NCBI RefSeq assembly: GCF_900021175.1
Contig: NZ_FCOP01000007.1
Coordinates: forward strand, 186,001 to 250,000
Origin: Pseudenterobacter timonensis
GTDB taxonomy: Bacteria; Pseudomonadota; Gammaproteobacteria; Enterobacterales; Enterobacteriaceae
DNA: 64,000 bases
Direction: 5' to 3'
In this document: one piece after another, positions 27,066 to 37,560 of the stretch
How the letters are laid out: every line of letters starts with the position of its first letter
How positions within the stretch are numbered: position 1 is the first letter of the stretch
Translations under genes and position numbers: made by a program
Notes under the pieces: generated by a model
What the model was told of the DNA's origin: nothing
The model's database searches: none
The model's input: the letters and a program-made list of their open reading frames with translations, nothing else

Positions 27066-28520
27066 ATGTATATCGGGATCGATCTTGGCACGTCGGGTGT
27101 GAAAGCCATCCTGTTAAGCGAGCAGGGCGACGTCTTAGCCACGCAGACTGAAAAGCTGCAGGTTTCACGCCCGCATCCGCTATGGTCGGAACAAGATCCG
27201 GATCATTGGTGGCAGGCGACGGACCGCGCGATTACAGCCTTAGGCGAGCAGCACAGCCTGCGCGACGTGAAAGCGCTGGGTATTGCCGGCCAGATGCATG
27301 GTGCAACGTTGCTGGATAGTCAGCATCGCGTTCTGCGCCCGGCTATTCTCTGGAACGACGGCCGCTGTGCAGAAGAGTGCGCGCTTCTTGAAGAGCGTGT
27401 GCCCACATCCCGGGAGATCACCGGTAATCTGATGATGCCCGGCTTTACCGCGCCGAAGCTACTCTGGGTGCAGCGCCATGAGCCGGCGATTTTTCGCCAG
27501 GTGGCGAAGGTGCTGCTGCCAAAAGATTATCTGCGCTTTCGCATGACCGGCGAATTTGCCAGCGACATGTCGGATGCGGCGGGCACGATGTGGCTCGACG
27601 TGGCGAAACGCGACTGGAGTGAGACGATGCTCGACGCCTGCCAGCTTACCCGGAAGCATATGCCCGCGCTGTTTGAGGGGAGCGAAATCACCGGCGCGCT
27701 GCTGCCAGAGGTGGCTGAACGCTGGAAAATGCCCGCCGTGCCGGTGGTGGCCGGAGGCGGGGATAACGCCGCTGGCGCCGTCGGGGTAGGAATGATCGAG
27801 GCTGGCCAGGCGATGCTCTCCCTCGGGACCTCAGGCGTCTATTTTGCGGTCAGCGACGGCTATCGCAGCAATCCTGAAAACGCCGTGCATAGCTTTTGCC
27901 ACGCGCTGCCGGGCAAATGGCATCTGATGTCGGTGATGCTGAGCGCAGCCTCTTGTCTCGACTGGGCGGCGAAGCTCACCGGAATGAATGATGTTCCAGC
28001 CCTTATCGCCGCGGCGCAGCAGGCGGATGAAAACGCCGGTGCGATCTGGTTTTTACCCTATCTTTCCGGCGAGCGTACGCCGCATAACAACCCGGAAGCG
28101 AAAGGGGTGTTTTTTGGCTTAACTCATCAACATGGCCCGGCGGAACTGGCCCGCGCGGTGCTGGAAGGGGTGGGATATGCGCTGGCGGATGGGATGGATG
28201 CGGTGCATGAGTGCGGGCTTGCGCCCGCAAGCGTCACGCTCATTGGCGGCGGCGCGCGCAGCAGTTACTGGCGGCAAATGCTGGCGGATATCAGCGGGCT
28301 CACGCTGGATTACCGCACGGGGGGAGATGTCGGGCCTGCGCTTGGCGCGGCGCGGCTGGCGCAGATTGCAGTGAACCCTGACAGGCCGCTGAAAGAGCTT
28401 CTGCCACAGCTTTCGCTGGAGCAGCAACATCTTCCTGACGCAGATAAACATGCCCGTTATGCCGAACGACGCCAAGTGTTCCGCAAGATTTATCAGCAGC
28501 TTTTGCCTCTGATGTCGTGA
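27066..28520 (+). CDS. xylB: Xylulokinase
   Basis: 484 aa, the E. coli length. It phosphorylates D-xylulose to xylulose-5-phosphate, which enters the pentose phosphate pathway. FGGY kinase: N-terminal phosphate motif IGIDLGTSGVKAILL, sugar-binding GIAGQMHGATLLD, catalytic Asp233 (GGGDNAAGAVG), and the C-terminal ATP motif TLIGGGARSSYWRQMLAD. GGAG lies before the start. Two REP elements follow the stop. Confidence 0.98.
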   Translation: MYIGIDLGTSGVKAILLSEQGDVLATQTEKLQVSRPHPLWSEQDPDHWWQATDRAITALGEQHSLRDVKALGIAGQMHGATLLDSQHRVLRPAILWNDGRCAEECALLEERVPTSREITGNLMMPGFTAPKLLWVQRHEPAIFRQVAKVLLPKDYLRFRMTGEFASDMSDAAGTMWLDVAKRDWSETMLDACQLTRKHMPALFEGSEITGALLPEVAERWKMPAVPVVAGGGDNAAGAVGVGMIEAGQAMLSLGTSGVYFAVSDGYRSNPENAVHSFCHALPGKWHLMSVMLSAASCLDWAAKLTGMNDVPALIAAAQQADENAGAIWFLPYLSGERTPHNNPEAKGVFFGLTHQHGPAELARAVLEGVGYALADGMDAVHECGLAPASVTLIGGGARSSYWRQMLADISGLTLDYRTGGDVGPALGAARLAQIAVNPDRPLKELLPQLSLEQQHLPDADKHARYAERRQVFRKIYQQLLPLMS

Positions 28521-28525
28521 AAATT

Positions 28526-28596
28526 CGCCGGGTGGCGCTGCGCTTACCCGGCCTACGGAACTGCCGGGTAGGGCTGACGCTTACCCGGCCTACGAG
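28526..28596. repeat. Two tandem REP elements after xylB
   Basis: CGCCGGGTGGCGCTGCGCTT..CCGGCCTACGG, followed by TGCCGGGTAGGGCTGACGCTT..CCGGCCTACGA: two REP units in the same orientation in the gap between the convergent xylB and wecH. Confidence 0.85.
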
Positions 28597-28619
28597 AACT
28601 GCTGTGCAAAACCCACCGG

Positions 28620-29615
28620 CTAACTGACAAATCTGCGGGTATCGATTTTTTGCAACAGCATCGACAGCAGCAGGCTGACCACCAGCGTGGCGGTAAAGAT
28701 CCAGACAATATCCAGCAGCGGCCAGCGTTTAATCTCCACGCCATGCGTGCGCAGGGCGTGGATCACCAGCGCGTGAAAGCCATAGATGCCGAGCGAATGG
28801 CGGGAGATCAGCCCCAGCACCGGCAGCGGGCGGGTATTGAGCGTGTTTTTGACCAGCGTCAGCAACGAGACGGCGCAAATAAAGACCATCGGGCCGCAGT
28901 AGAGATACCAGGTATCGGCGAAATTGCCGCGCCAGCGCAGCTCGTGCAGCGTCCCGCGGGAAATGATGAACACAGCGGCGATAAACAGTGCCGCGCACAG
29001 CCCCGTCAGCCACCGCTTTTGCGTATCCATCATGCCGATAGCGCGCCCGAGCATACCGTAGAGAAGATAATAAAAGGTATCGCCATTGATATAGAGGTTA
29101 ACGGGCAGCCACTCCATGCCCCCTGTTTTCAGCGTCACGGTGTTGGGGTTGGCGATTAAACCAGCCACGATCATTAGCGCCAGCAGCATTTTACCGCTGA
29201 CCTGTTTAACCTGAATCAGCGGCGAAACCAGATAGATAACGATAATGGCGAAGAAGAACCACAGGTGGTAAAAGACCGGCTTTTGCAGGAGGTTCTTTAA
29301 CGCCAGTTCGCCATTGATAGAGGTAAAAAGCACGATATAGAGCAGCGCAACGGTGCTGTAAAAGAGCAGGCACAGGGCGATCCGCAGAAAATGGCGCGGC
29401 CGGGCGCTGCGCTCGCCAAAAAAGAGATAGCCCGAAATCATAAAGAACAGCGGAACGCTGACGCGGGACGCGGAGTTAAGGATATTCGCCATATCCCAGT
29501 TCAGAAGGGTGACGCTCTGCGCATTGGTGATATACCAGGTGGTGGTATGAATCATCACGACCATTAAGCAGGCAATCCCTCGCAAATTATCAATCCAGCT
29601 AATTTTTGACGGCAT
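28620..29615 (-). CDS. wecH: O-acetyltransferase WecH
   Basis: 331 aa, the E. coli length. It is an integral membrane acyltransferase 3 family protein with about ten hydrophobic segments; the catalytic-region histidine is in [13 protein letters not shown] (near residue 22), followed by [20 protein letters not shown]. coli WecH (YiaH) O-acetylates N-acetylglucosamine residues of enterobacterial common antigen. It is convergent with xylB and divergent from ysaB, the same context as in E. coli. Confidence 0.93.
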   Translation of the reverse strand: MPSKISWIDNLRGIACLMVVMIHTTTWYITNAQSVTLLNWDMANILNSASRVSVPLFFMISGYLFFGERSARPRHFLRIALCLLFYSTVALLYIVLFTSINGELALKNLLQKPVFYHLWFFFAIIVIYLVSPLIQVKQVSGKMLLALMIVAGLIANPNTVTLKTGGMEWLPVNLYINGDTFYYLLYGMLGRAIGMMDTQKRWLTGLCAALFIAAVFIISRGTLHELRWRGNFADTWYLYCGPMVFICAVSLLTLVKNTLNTRPLPVLGLISRHSLGIYGFHALVIHALRTHGVEIKRWPLLDIVWIFTATLVVSLLLSMLLQKIDTRRFVS

Positions 29616-29788
29616 CAGTTCCTCAGTATTTTTGTAAAAACAGTCTGACTTTCATTACGTCTCCTCTCTCCCTGGAAAATTCTGATAGTTTTTAACGGGA
29701 CTTGTGAGGCGCCGGAGAGATTCGCAGAATGGCTCTGCATAATCTATAAAAGCATTGATATTAAAAATAACAGCCCGGCAAAAAGGCG

Positions 29789-30100
29789 GTGAAAAAAATG
29801 ATGAAGCGTGCCGCGTCGCTCATTCTGCTGACGATCCTCGCAGGATGCAGCGCAACGCCAGAAGCCCCTGCGCAGAAGGCGCAAAAAACCAAAGTCAGCC
29901 CGGAGCGCTCGCTGGATATGGAGCAGCTTTGCAAGGACAGGGCGGCCCATCGGTACAATACCGGCACGCAAAAGATCGACGTTACCGGCTTTGAACAGTT
30001 TCAGGGAAGCTATGAGGTACGGGGCTATACTGCTCTGAATGAGAGCTTTGTCTGCAGTTTTGACCCGGAAGGCCATTTTTTGCACCTCTCCATGCGCTGA
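29789..30100 (+). CDS. ysaB: Small lipoprotein YsaB
   Basis: 103 aa (99 in E. coli). A hydrophobic leader ends in the lipobox LAGC (Cys about residue 19), so it should be lipid-anchored. The conserved core is LCKDRAAHRYNTG, KIDVTGFEQFQGSYE and the C-terminal end GHFLHLSMR. The function is unknown. Alternative ATGs at 29798 and 29801 would shorten only the n-region. It sits just before glyQ, on the same strand, with a 138-bp gap. Confidence 0.88.
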   Translation: MKKMMKRAASLILLTILAGCSATPEAPAQKAQKTKVSPERSLDMEQLCKDRAAHRYNTGTQKIDVTGFEQFQGSYEVRGYTALNESFVCSFDPEGHFLHLSMR

Positions 30101-30238
30101 CGGCCCCTGCTGTGCCCCGGCTGAGATGCTTATTTCCCAATTTTCCCTAAACATCCCCGTTTCGTACTGTATATCTTGCAGGCAGCGGGTATACTGATCC
30201 CTTCCATTTAAAACCACACGTATCCAGCACGAAATACT

Positions 30239-31150
30239 ATGCAAAAGTTTGATACCAAGACCTTCCAGGGCCTGATCCTGACGTTACAGGATTACTGGGC
30301 TCGTCAGGGCTGCACCATCGTCCAACCTCTGGACATGGAAGTCGGCGCCGGCACTTCACACCCGATGACCAGCCTGCGCGCGCTGGGGCCTGAGCCGATG
30401 GCGACCGCCTACGTCCAGCCTTCCCGCCGCCCGACCGATGGCCGCTATGGCGAAAACCCGAACCGTTTACAGCACTATTATCAGTTCCAGGTGGTGATTA
30501 AGCCCTCCCCGGAGAATATTCAGGAGCTGTATCTCGGGTCGCTGAAAGAGCTGGGTATGGACCCGACTATCCATGATATTCGTTTTGTGGAAGATAACTG
30601 GGAAAACCCGACGCTGGGCGCATGGGGCCTGGGCTGGGAAGTGTGGCTGAACGGCATGGAAGTGACTCAGTTTACTTACTTCCAGCAGGTAGGCGGCCTG
30701 GAGTGTAAGCCGATTACCGGCGAGATCACCTACGGTCTGGAACGTCTGGCGATGTATATTCAGGGCGTAGACAGCGTCTATGACCTGGTCTGGAGCGACG
30801 GCCCGCTGGGGAAAACCACCTACGGCGACGTCTTCCATCAGAACGAAGTGGAGCAATCCACCTATAACTTCGAATATGCGGATGTGGATTTCCTCTTCAC
30901 CTGCTTCGAGCAGTATGAGAAAGAGGCCCAGCAGCTGCTGGCGCTGGAAAACCCGCTGCCGCTGCCTGCCTACGAGCGTATTCTGAAGGCCGCCCACAGC
31001 TTCAACCTGCTGGACGCCCGCAAAGCCATCTCCGTGACTGAACGTCAGCGCTATATTCTGCGTATTCGCACGCTGACCAAAGCCGTTGCAGAGGCTTACT
31101 ATGCGTCCCGTGAAGCCCTTGGCTTCCCGATGTGCAACCGAAATAAATAA
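30239..31150 (+). CDS. glyQ: Glycyl-tRNA synthetase alpha chain
   Basis: 303 aa, the E. coli length. It is the catalytic class II subunit of the alpha2beta2 glycyl-tRNA synthetase; it activates glycine. Visible family blocks are [15 protein letters not shown], the motif 2 stretch [19 protein letters not shown], and [14 protein letters not shown] (motif 3). glyS follows after 9 bp. Upstream, TATACT at 30190-30195 could be the -10 box, without a convincing -35. Confidence 0.98.
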   Translation: MQKFDTKTFQGLILTLQDYWARQGCTIVQPLDMEVGAGTSHPMTSLRALGPEPMATAYVQPSRRPTDGRYGENPNRLQHYYQFQVVIKPSPENIQELYLGSLKELGMDPTIHDIRFVEDNWENPTLGAWGLGWEVWLNGMEVTQFTYFQQVGGLECKPITGEITYGLERLAMYIQGVDSVYDLVWSDGPLGKTTYGDVFHQNEVEQSTYNFEYADVDFLFTCFEQYEKEAQQLLALENPLPLPAYERILKAAHSFNLLDARKAISVTERQRYILRIRTLTKAVAEAYYASREALGFPMCNRNK

Positions 31151-31159
31151 GAGGCGGTC

Positions 31160-33229
31160 ATGTCTGAGAATACTTTCCTGGTAGAAATCGGCACCGAAGA
31201 GTTGCCACCAAAAGCCCTGCGCAGCCTGGCGGAGTCCTTCGCTGCGAACGTGACCGCGGAGCTGGATAATGCCGGCCTCGCCCACGGCAAAATCGAATGG
31301 TTTGCCGCGCCGCGCCGCCTGGCGCTAAAAGTGGAAAACCTTGCTGCATCCCAGCCGGATCGCGAAGTGGAAAAACGCGGCCCGGCGATTGCCCAGGCGT
31401 TTGACGCCGAAGGCAAACCGAGCAAAGCGGCCGAAGGCTGGGCGCGCGGCTGCGGGATCACCGTCGATCAGGCCGAGCGTCTGACCACCGATAAAGGCGA
31501 ATGGCTGCTCTATCGCGCCCATGTTAAAGGCGAGAGCGCTGAAGCGCTGCTGCCGAATATGATTGCCACTTCGCTGGCTAAACTGCCGATCCCGAAACTG
31601 ATGCGCTGGGGCGCAAGCGACGTACACTTCGTGCGTCCGGTACATACCGTGATTTTGCTGCTGGGCGATAAAGTAATCCCGGCGACCATTCTGGGCGTTC
31701 AGTCCGATCGCGTGATCCGCGGCCACCGCTTTATGGGTGAGCCGGAGTTCACCATCGACAACGCCGATCAGTATCCGCAAATCCTGCTGGAGCGCGGTAA
31801 GGTCAATGCCGATTACGAACAGCGTAAAGCCAAAATTAAAGCGGACGCAGAAGAGGCGGCGCGCAAGATTGGCGGTAACGCCGATCTGAGCGACAGCCTG
31901 CTGGAAGAGGTGACTTCTCTGGTCGAATGGCCAGTTGTGCTGACCGCGAAGTTCGAAGAGAAATTCCTGGCGGTTCCGGCTGAAGCGCTGGTGTACACCA
32001 TGAAGGGTGACCAGAAATACTTCCCGGTCTACGCCAACGACGGCAAGCTGCTGCCGAACTTTATCTTTGTGGCGAACATTGAGTCCAAAGATCCGGCGCA
32101 GATTATCGCCGGTAACGAGAAGGTGGTGCGCCCGCGCCTGGCGGATGCCGAGTTCTTCTTTAATACCGACCGTAAAAAACGTCTGGAAGATAATCTGCCG
32201 CGTCTGCAAACCGTACTGTTCCAGCAGCAGCTGGGTACGCTGCGCGACAAAACCGACCGTATCGAGGCGCTTTCCGGCTGGATCGCCCGTGAAATCGGCG
32301 CGGATGTGAACCACGCGACCCGCGCAGGCCTGCTCTCCAAGTGCGACCTGATGACCAACATGGTGTTTGAATTTACCGACACCCAGGGCGTGATGGGGAT
32401 GCACTACGCGCGTCACGACGGCGAAGCTGAAGATGTGGCCGTAGCGCTGAACGAGCAGTACCAGCCGCGTTTTGCCGGCGACGAGCTCCCCTCCAGCCTG
32501 GTCTCCTGCGCGGTGGCGATTGCCGACAAGATGGATACCCTGGCGGGGATCTTCGGCATTGGCCAGCATCCGAAAGGTGATAAAGATCCGTTTGCGCTGC
32601 GTCGCGCCGCGCTCGGCGTGCTGCGCATTATCGTTGAGAAGAACCTGAACCTCGATCTGCAGACCCTGACCGAAGAGGCGGTGCGTCTGTATGGCGACAA
32701 GCTGACTAATGCCAACGTGGTCGATGAGGTGATCGACTTTATGCTGGGCCGTTTCCGCGCCTGGTATCAGGACGAAGGCTACAGCGTCGACACCATTCAG
32801 GCTGTACTGGCGCGTCGTCCGACCCGCCCGGCGGATTTTGATGCGCGCATGAAGGCGGTGTCCCATTTCCGCACCCTGGAAGCGGCCTCCGCGCTGGCGG
32901 CGGCGAACAAGCGCGTCTCCAATATCCTCGCGAAAGCGACTGAACCGCTGAACGATATCGTTCACGCTTCGGTGCTGAAAGAGGCGGCGGAGATTAAGCT
33001 TGCCGGTAACCTGGTGGTGCTGCGCGACAAGTTACAGCCTTACTTTGCACAAGGCCGTTACCAGGAGGCGCTGATCGAGCTGGCGGCCCTGCGCGAGCCG
33101 GTGGACGAGTTCTTTGAGAACGTGATGGTAAACGACGAGGATAAAGAGGTGCGTATCAACCGTCTGACGCTGCTCTCTAAGCTTCGCGAGCTGTTCCTGC
33201 AGGTGGCGGATATTTCTCTGCTGCAATAA
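31160..33229 (+). CDS. glyS: Glycyl-tRNA synthetase beta chain
   Basis: 689 aa, the E. coli length. It supplies the tRNA-binding surface of the tetramer. The N-terminus is [18 protein letters not shown], and the chain includes B3/4-like and HD-type regions ([22 protein letters not shown]) and a C-terminal anticodon-binding domain ([21 protein letters not shown]). AGGCGG lies before the ATG. A strong terminator follows the stop. Confidence 0.98.
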   Translation: MSENTFLVEIGTEELPPKALRSLAESFAANVTAELDNAGLAHGKIEWFAAPRRLALKVENLAASQPDREVEKRGPAIAQAFDAEGKPSKAAEGWARGCGITVDQAERLTTDKGEWLLYRAHVKGESAEALLPNMIATSLAKLPIPKLMRWGASDVHFVRPVHTVILLLGDKVIPATILGVQSDRVIRGHRFMGEPEFTIDNADQYPQILLERGKVNADYEQRKAKIKADAEEAARKIGGNADLSDSLLEEVTSLVEWPVVLTAKFEEKFLAVPAEALVYTMKGDQKYFPVYANDGKLLPNFIFVANIESKDPAQIIAGNEKVVRPRLADAEFFFNTDRKKRLEDNLPRLQTVLFQQQLGTLRDKTDRIEALSGWIAREIGADVNHATRAGLLSKCDLMTNMVFEFTDTQGVMGMHYARHDGEAEDVAVALNEQYQPRFAGDELPSSLVSCAVAIADKMDTLAGIFGIGQHPKGDKDPFALRRAALGVLRIIVEKNLNLDLQTLTEEAVRLYGDKLTNANVVDEVIDFMLGRFRAWYQDEGYSVDTIQAVLARRPTRPADFDARMKAVSHFRTLEAASALAAANKRVSNILAKATEPLNDIVHASVLKEAAEIKLAGNLVVLRDKLQPYFAQGRYQEALIELAALREPVDEFFENVMVNDEDKEVRINRLTLLSKLRELFLQVADISLLQ

Positions 33230-33245
33230 CTGCCGTAAGCCAGCC

Positions 33246-33273
33246 AAAAAAACCCGCTTCGGCGGGTTTTTTG
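33246..33273 (+). terminator. Terminator after glyS
   Basis: AACCCGC, UUCG-type tetraloop, GCGGGTT with A-run and T6-run on either side; good intrinsic terminator. Confidence 0.9.
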
Positions 33274-33307
33274 TTTCGGGCAGTACGAGGAGGTTTTCTC
33301 AGGCCTT

Positions 33308-33335
33308 AAAACACAAACCCCCGCAGATGCGGGGG
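33308..33335 (-). terminator. Terminator after yiaG
   Basis: CCCCCGC / GCGGGGG stem (4-nt loop); on the minus strand it is followed by TTTGTGTTTT. It is 13 bp past the yiaG stop codon. Confidence 0.8.
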
Positions 33336-33347
33336 TGCTCTCAAATC

Positions 33348-33638
33348 TTAATCTATTAACTGCTTGCTGAGTGCAGGGTTAGCCTGAATCAGGCTCATCA
33401 GCTTTAGCTCGGTCATGGAGGGTTTTACTCGCTTGGATTCCCATTCATGCACCATCGCTACGCTGACACCCATAGCTCGGGCAAAATCATCGGTTTTAAG
33501 GCCGGTCCCTTTACGCAAACGCTCAAATTCGGTAAAGGGATTAGACTTCTGTGACTTACTCATTGTCTGAGTAACATCTTTAAAAACAATTTGTTCAAGG
33601 CTGCTCAGCAGCTCCGACATCGGATCTTTATATTCCAT
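33348..33638 (-). CDS. yiaG: HTH-type regulator YiaG
   Basis: 96 aa, as in E. coli (start MEYKDPM, end ANPALSKQLID). The C-terminal two thirds is a Cro/C1-type helix-turn-helix (GLKTDDFARAMGVSVAMVHEWESKRVKPS) of the kind found in HigA/MqsA antitoxins, but no toxin gene is adjacent. Its targets are unknown. GAGG precedes the ATG. Confidence 0.92.
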   Translation of the reverse strand: MEYKDPMSELLSSLEQIVFKDVTQTMSKSQKSNPFTEFERLRKGTGLKTDDFARAMGVSVAMVHEWESKRVKPSMTELKLMSLIQANPALSKQLID

Positions 33639-33967
33639 TGAGAACTCCTCTTAAATCACACTGCGGGATCGTGAACATCAGAGAGCACATTAAGAATAGT
33701 CGGTAAAAAAGGGGCTGGATCGTCACGTATGTAACTATTTGTGCGATAAATGTTGCTTTGACGTTTCAGCTAACTGGAGCATATTGCTAATTAACTGATT
33801 AATCATGTTCCAGTATGTGCGCGTATTTTTTTGTAAATGGAAAGGACGAAACTGCAAAAGCCGTTTTGCATGAAAAGAGTTTATTGCGCGCGTGACCTGG
33901 ACTATTCTTGTGTGCGTCAGGCACGCTCGTGCCGGTGTGCGCTTTTTTGGGTGAAAGGAGTAAGAAA
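33639..33967. promoter_or_regulatory. yiaG-yiaF divergent gap with orphan terminator-like hairpin
   Basis: The 329-bp gap holds a TTGACG at 33758-33763, a possible -35 on the plus strand, with only a poor -10 (TATTGC at 33782). A hairpin GGCAC-GCTC-GTGCC at 33920-33933 is followed after GGTGTGCGC by T6 (33943-33948). It lies 20 bp before the yiaF start codon and upstream of its AGGAG site. It could end a small transcript or attenuate yiaF. No conserved small protein is visible. Confidence 0.35.
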
Positions 33968-34678
33968 ATGGCGACAGGAAAGTCCTGCTCTCGCTGGTTT
34001 GCGCCTGTTGCGGCGTTATTGTTGGTTGTTAGCCTGAGTGGGTGTTTCGATAAAGAGGGCGATCAGCGCAAAGCGTTTATCGACTTTCTGCAGAACACGG
34101 TAATGCGTAGCGGCGAACATTTGCCGACGCTGACCGCAGATCAGAAGAAGCAGTTTGGCCCGTTTGTTTCCGATTACGCCATTATTTATGGCTATTCACA
34201 GCAGGTAAACCAGGCGATGGACTCGGGTTTACGCCCGATGGTGGACAGCGTGAACGCGATTCGCGTACCGCAGGATTATATGACCCAGCGCGAACCGCTG
34301 CGCCAGTCTAACGGTGCGCTTGGCGTACTGAGCCAGCAGCTGGAAAATGCGAAAATGCAGGCGGATGCCACACGTTCTGCGCTGAAGCAGGCTGACGATC
34401 TGAAGCCGGTCTTCGATCAGGCTTATGAGAAGGTAGTTACTAAACCTGCGCAGGCGCTGCAGCCGCTGATCCCGGCCGCGCAGATGCTGACCCAGCAGCT
34501 GGTGCAGGTGGGCGACTATATCGCGCAGCAGGGGACGCAGGTGAGCTTTGTCGCGAACGGCATCCAGTTCCCGACCTCCCAGCAGGCCAGCCAGTATAAT
34601 ACGCTCGTTGGGCCGCTGGCCTCGCAGCATCAGGCTTTTTCACAGGCCTGGAGCGCCGCGGTCGCCGCTACAGAGTAA
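33968..34678 (+). CDS. yiaF: DUF3053 lipoprotein YiaF
   Basis: 236 aa from the ATG at 33968 (AAAGGAG, 7 bp spacing), the E. coli length; an in-frame ATG 20 codons upstream lies in the leader hairpin and is rejected. The hydrophobic segment VAALLLVVSLSGC ends in a lipobox (Cys about residue 26). The rest is mostly helical with Gln-rich stretches (QLENAKMQADATRSALKQ). The function is unknown; the family is conserved across enterobacteria. A terminator follows. Confidence 0.92.
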   Translation: MATGKSCSRWFAPVAALLLVVSLSGCFDKEGDQRKAFIDFLQNTVMRSGEHLPTLTADQKKQFGPFVSDYAIIYGYSQQVNQAMDSGLRPMVDSVNAIRVPQDYMTQREPLRQSNGALGVLSQQLENAKMQADATRSALKQADDLKPVFDQAYEKVVTKPAQALQPLIPAAQMLTQQLVQVGDYIAQQGTQVSFVANGIQFPTSQQASQYNTLVGPLASQHQAFSQAWSAAVAATE

Positions 34679-34682
34679 TCTT

Positions 34683-34710
34683 AAAAACCCCGCGGCAGGC
34701 GGGGTTTTTT
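34683..34710 (+). terminator. Terminator after yiaF
   Basis: CCCCGC, 5-nt loop, GCGGGG with an A5 run before and a T6 run after. Confidence 0.9.
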
Positions 34711-34730
34711 ATGAATGTTGAAAATAGTGC

Positions 34731-34924
34731 TTGTCTTTCGCATACCAAATATGTGTTAATACACCTCGTCGGTTTGTTACACAGACCTAAAGCAGTTTAG
34801 TTAAGCAGTCCAGATGAGTTATCCAAAGATACCCTTCGTTGTGACCCTTCCTTCATCGCTTAAAAATCTGTAACGCAACCCATCGCGCCGGAAGGCACAA
34901 CGTATATTTAAATAAGGTAATTCT
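34731..34924 (+). promoter_or_regulatory. cspA promoter and long cold-shock 5' UTR
   Basis: A possible -35 TTGTCT (34731-34736) and -10 GTTAAT (34755-34760) with an 18-bp spacer put the start near 34767. The leader is then about 158 nt, as for E. coli cspA, and begins with the conserved GGTTTGTTACACAGACC (cold-box region; E. coli has GGTTTGACGTACAGACC). It ends with a TAAGG ribosome site. In E. coli this leader refolds in the cold to favour translation and stability. Confidence 0.75.
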
Positions 34925-35137
34925 ATGTCTGGTAAAATGACTGGTCTGGTAAAATGGTTCAACGCTGATAAAGGTTTCGGCTTCATCACTCCTGACGATG
35001 GCTCTAAAGATGTGTTCGTACACTTCTCTGCTATCCAGAACGATGGCTACAAATCTCTGGATGAAGGTCAGAAAGTTTCCTTCACCATCGAAAGCGGCGC
35101 TAAAGGCCCGGCAGCTGGTAACGTTGTAAGCCTGTAA
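34925..35137 (+). CDS. cspA: Major cold-shock protein CspA
   Basis: 70 aa, the same length as E. coli CspA with only a couple of changes by recall (GLVKWF for GIVKWF; NVVSL for NVTSL at the end). It is an OB-fold RNA chaperone with RNP1 (KGFGFITP, about residues 16-23) and RNP2 (VFVHFSAI, about 30-37). It melts mRNA secondary structure in the cold. The long 5' UTR and the terminator are both present. Confidence 0.97.
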   Translation: MSGKMTGLVKWFNADKGFGFITPDDGSKDVFVHFSAIQNDGYKSLDEGQKVSFTIESGAKGPAAGNVVSL

Positions 35138-35164
35138 GCTTCCAACCCAGCAGCACAAGAATTT

Positions 35165-35191
35165 AAAAACCCGCCTTCTGGCGGGTTTTTT
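35165..35191. terminator. Bidirectional terminator between cspA and ghrB
   Basis: CCCGCC, TTCT loop, GGCGGG flanked by A5 and T6 runs; it serves cspA on the plus strand and, by symmetry, ghrB on the minus strand (stop 4 bp away). Confidence 0.88.
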
Positions 35192-35195
35192 CGTT

Positions 35196-36170
35196 TTAGC
35201 GTTGCACCTGCGGATTCACGCAGTTTTGCTCAACCCTGCCGCTGAGCGCCGCAATCAGGTTATCCACCGCCGTCGCCGCCATGTTATAACGCGTCTCATG
35301 CGTCGCGGAGCCAATATGGGGCAGGGCGACCACGTTGGGCATCGCCAGCAGCGGCGAGTCAACCGGCAGCGGCTCCTGTTCAAATACATCCAGCCCCGCC
35401 GCGTGGATCTCGCCGTTTTGCAGCGCCGCAATCAGCGCCTTTTCATCCACCACCGGGCCGCGCCCTGCGTTGATGAAAATCGCCGATTTTTTCATCTTCT
35501 CAAACTCCGCTTTACCCATCAGATGGCGCGTTTCATCGGTCAGCGGCAGGATCAGGCAGACATAATCCGCCTCCCGCAGCAGCGTATCCAGATCGCAGTA
35601 GCGGGCATTGAACTGCTCTTCCGCTTCGCTGTGATGGCGACGCGCGTTATAAAGAATCGGCATGCTGAAGCCGAAATGGGCGCGCCGGGCCAGTGCAAGA
35701 CCGATGCGTCCCATGCCGACAATGCCCATCGTTTTGCCGTGAACGTCTACGCCAAACCAGTCGGGGCCAATGCTTTTGGTCCATTCACCTGCTTTGACGC
35801 GTTCCGCCACCTCCACCACGCGGCGGGCGGTGGTCAGCACCAGCGCCATCAGCGTATCGGCCACCGTTTCGGTCAGCGCGTGCGGAGTATGCATCAGCAG
35901 GATCTTACGATCGTTTAGCGCCTCCACGTCGAAGTTGTCATATCCCACGGAGACGGTGGAGGTTGCACGCAGCTTCGGCATTTTATCCAGCAGCGCGGCA
36001 TCCACTTTTTCGCTTGAGCCTAACAACCCTTCGGCGCGGGCAAACGCATCCGCATGCTGCGCGACGGTATCAGGATGGAGATTTCTCACCTGCGTGACGG
36101 TGAAGTGCTCCTCAAGGCGTTTTTGCAGAGTCTCAGGCAGTGCCTTATATAAAATGACGGACGGCTTCAT
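35196..36170 (-). CDS. ghrB: Glyoxylate/hydroxypyruvate/2-ketogluconate reductase GhrB
   Basis: 324 aa, the E. coli length. A D-isomer-specific 2-hydroxyacid dehydrogenase: NAD(P)-binding GMGRIGLA near residues 154-161, catalytic Arg in [11 protein letters not shown], Glu in [10 protein letters not shown] and His in [13 protein letters not shown]. coli GhrB reduces glyoxylate, hydroxypyruvate and 2-keto-D-gluconate with NADPH. Here it is the last gene of a four-gene minus-strand operon, 26 bp after the transporter gene, in the place of kguD (2-keto-6-phosphogluconate reductase) of the Pseudomonas kgu operon, so the phosphorylated ketogluconate may be its main substrate. Confidence 0.92.
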   Translation of the reverse strand: MKPSVILYKALPETLQKRLEEHFTVTQVRNLHPDTVAQHADAFARAEGLLGSSEKVDAALLDKMPKLRATSTVSVGYDNFDVEALNDRKILLMHTPHALTETVADTLMALVLTTARRVVEVAERVKAGEWTKSIGPDWFGVDVHGKTMGIVGMGRIGLALARRAHFGFSMPILYNARRHHSEAEEQFNARYCDLDTLLREADYVCLILPLTDETRHLMGKAEFEKMKKSAIFINAGRGPVVDEKALIAALQNGEIHAAGLDVFEQEPLPVDSPLLAMPNVVALPHIGSATHETRYNMAATAVDNLIAALSGRVEQNCVNPQVQR

Positions 36171-36196
36171 GCTAATCTCCGTGAAAGATAAAAGAT

Positions 36197-37477
36197 TTAG
36201 GCGTGGCGTGCGCCAGCCGGGATTTGTTGATTATTAGCAGGCTTAACGATAAGAGTTAGCCATACCGAGGCGAAAAGCGCTACTCCCATAAAAATATATG
36301 AGGCGGAGGGGCTGCCGGTTGCGCCATTGAGATAGCCCACAAACCACGAGCCACAGAACGAGCCCAGCGCCCCCATGCTGTTGATCAGCGCCATCGCGCC
36401 GCCCGCCACGTTGCGCGGCAGCATCTCCGGGATGATGGCGAAGAACGGGCCATACGGGGCGTACATCGCCGCACCGGCAATAACCAGCAGGGTATAGGAG
36501 ATCCAGAAATGGTTGGCCCCCACCGCCCAGGAGCCGATAAAGGCAAAGGCGGCAATCAGCAGCAGCGGCCAGACGAACAGCTTACGGTTTTGCAGTTTAT
36601 CCGAGGCCCAGGAAGCGATAATCATCGCAATGGTTGCCGCCAGGTAGGGGACGGAAGAGAGCCAGCCCACCTCCACCATGCCCAGATTATCTCCACCGCT
36701 GTGGATGATTGACGGCAGCCACAGCACAAAGCCATAGACGCCGATACTCCAGGCGAAATATTGCATGCAGAGCAGGATCACGTTGCGCGAACGGAAGGCT
36801 TCCCCGTAGTTGCGTACCACCTTCAGCCCCTGCTGTTCTTTATCCAGCTGCGCCTGCAAAGCCGCTTTTTCCTCTGTGGAGAGCCAGCTCGCCTGCGCGG
36901 GCTTATCCTTGACCAGCACCCACCAGCAGAAGGCCCAGATCACCGCCGGCACCCCCTCAATAATAAACATTTCCCGCCAGCCGAAGGATTGGATCAGATA
37001 GCCGGAGACCACGGACATCCACAATACCGTCACCGGGTTACCGAGGATCAGGAAAGTATTGGCGCGTGAACGTTCCGATTTAGTGAACCAGTTGCTGATA
37101 TAGATCAGCATGGCGGGCATCACCGCCGCTTCCACCACGCCGAGGATAAAGCGGATGGCGGCCAGCGCCGGAATGTTATTCACAACACCCGTCAGCGAGG
37201 CGCAACCGCCCCAGAGGATCAGGCAGACAAAAATCAGCTTTCGCACGCTGCGGCGTTCCGCGTAGACGGCGCCGGGGATCTGGAAAAAGAAGTAGCCCAG
37301 AAAGAAGAGGGCGCCCAGCAGGGAGGAGACCCCCTTCGTGATCCCCAGATCTTCATTGATTCCCGCCGCGGAGGCGAAACTGAAGTTAGCGCGGTCCAGG
37401 TACGCCAGGCTGTACGTGATAAAAACGACAGGCATAATGTACCACCAGCGTTTGACTGCATTCGTTGAACTGTTCAT
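36197..37477 (-). CDS. kguT: MFS transporter, probable 2-ketogluconate:H+ symporter
   Basis: 426 aa from the ATG at 37477 ([18 protein letters not shown]); a 17-codon upstream extension is not conserved-looking. Twelve hydrophobic segments and the anion:cation symporter features ([10 protein letters not shown] in TM1, [19 protein letters not shown] in TM4/5) mark the ACS subfamily of MFS, which carries sugar acids. Its place between a PfkB kinase gene and ghrB fits KguT, the 2-ketogluconate transporter. The substrate is inferred from context. Confidence 0.8.
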   Translation of the reverse strand: MNSSTNAVKRWWYIMPVVFITYSLAYLDRANFSFASAAGINEDLGITKGVSSLLGALFFLGYFFFQIPGAVYAERRSVRKLIFVCLILWGGCASLTGVVNNIPALAAIRFILGVVEAAVMPAMLIYISNWFTKSERSRANTFLILGNPVTVLWMSVVSGYLIQSFGWREMFIIEGVPAVIWAFCWWVLVKDKPAQASWLSTEEKAALQAQLDKEQQGLKVVRNYGEAFRSRNVILLCMQYFAWSIGVYGFVLWLPSIIHSGGDNLGMVEVGWLSSVPYLAATIAMIIASWASDKLQNRKLFVWPLLLIAAFAFIGSWAVGANHFWISYTLLVIAGAAMYAPYGPFFAIIPEMLPRNVAGGAMALINSMGALGSFCGSWFVGYLNGATGSPSASYIFMGVALFASVWLTLIVKPANNQQIPAGARHA

Positions 37478-37560
37478 AGGCTTGCCTCTGTGGTTGAGGT
37501 GTGTGCCGCCGGTGTCTGTAGGGTACACGGTGGCTGAATGTCGTTATTACTGTAAGAGAG

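Noticed and set aside
33348..33638. Toxin-antitoxin system at yiaG
   Set aside because: YiaG has an antitoxin-like HTH, but no toxin gene lies next to it; the neighbours are glyS and yiaF.
33837..34037. 66-aa open frame before yiaF (possible Hok-like peptide)
   Set aside because: No membrane helix or Hok features; it overlaps the hairpin and the yiaF start in another frame.
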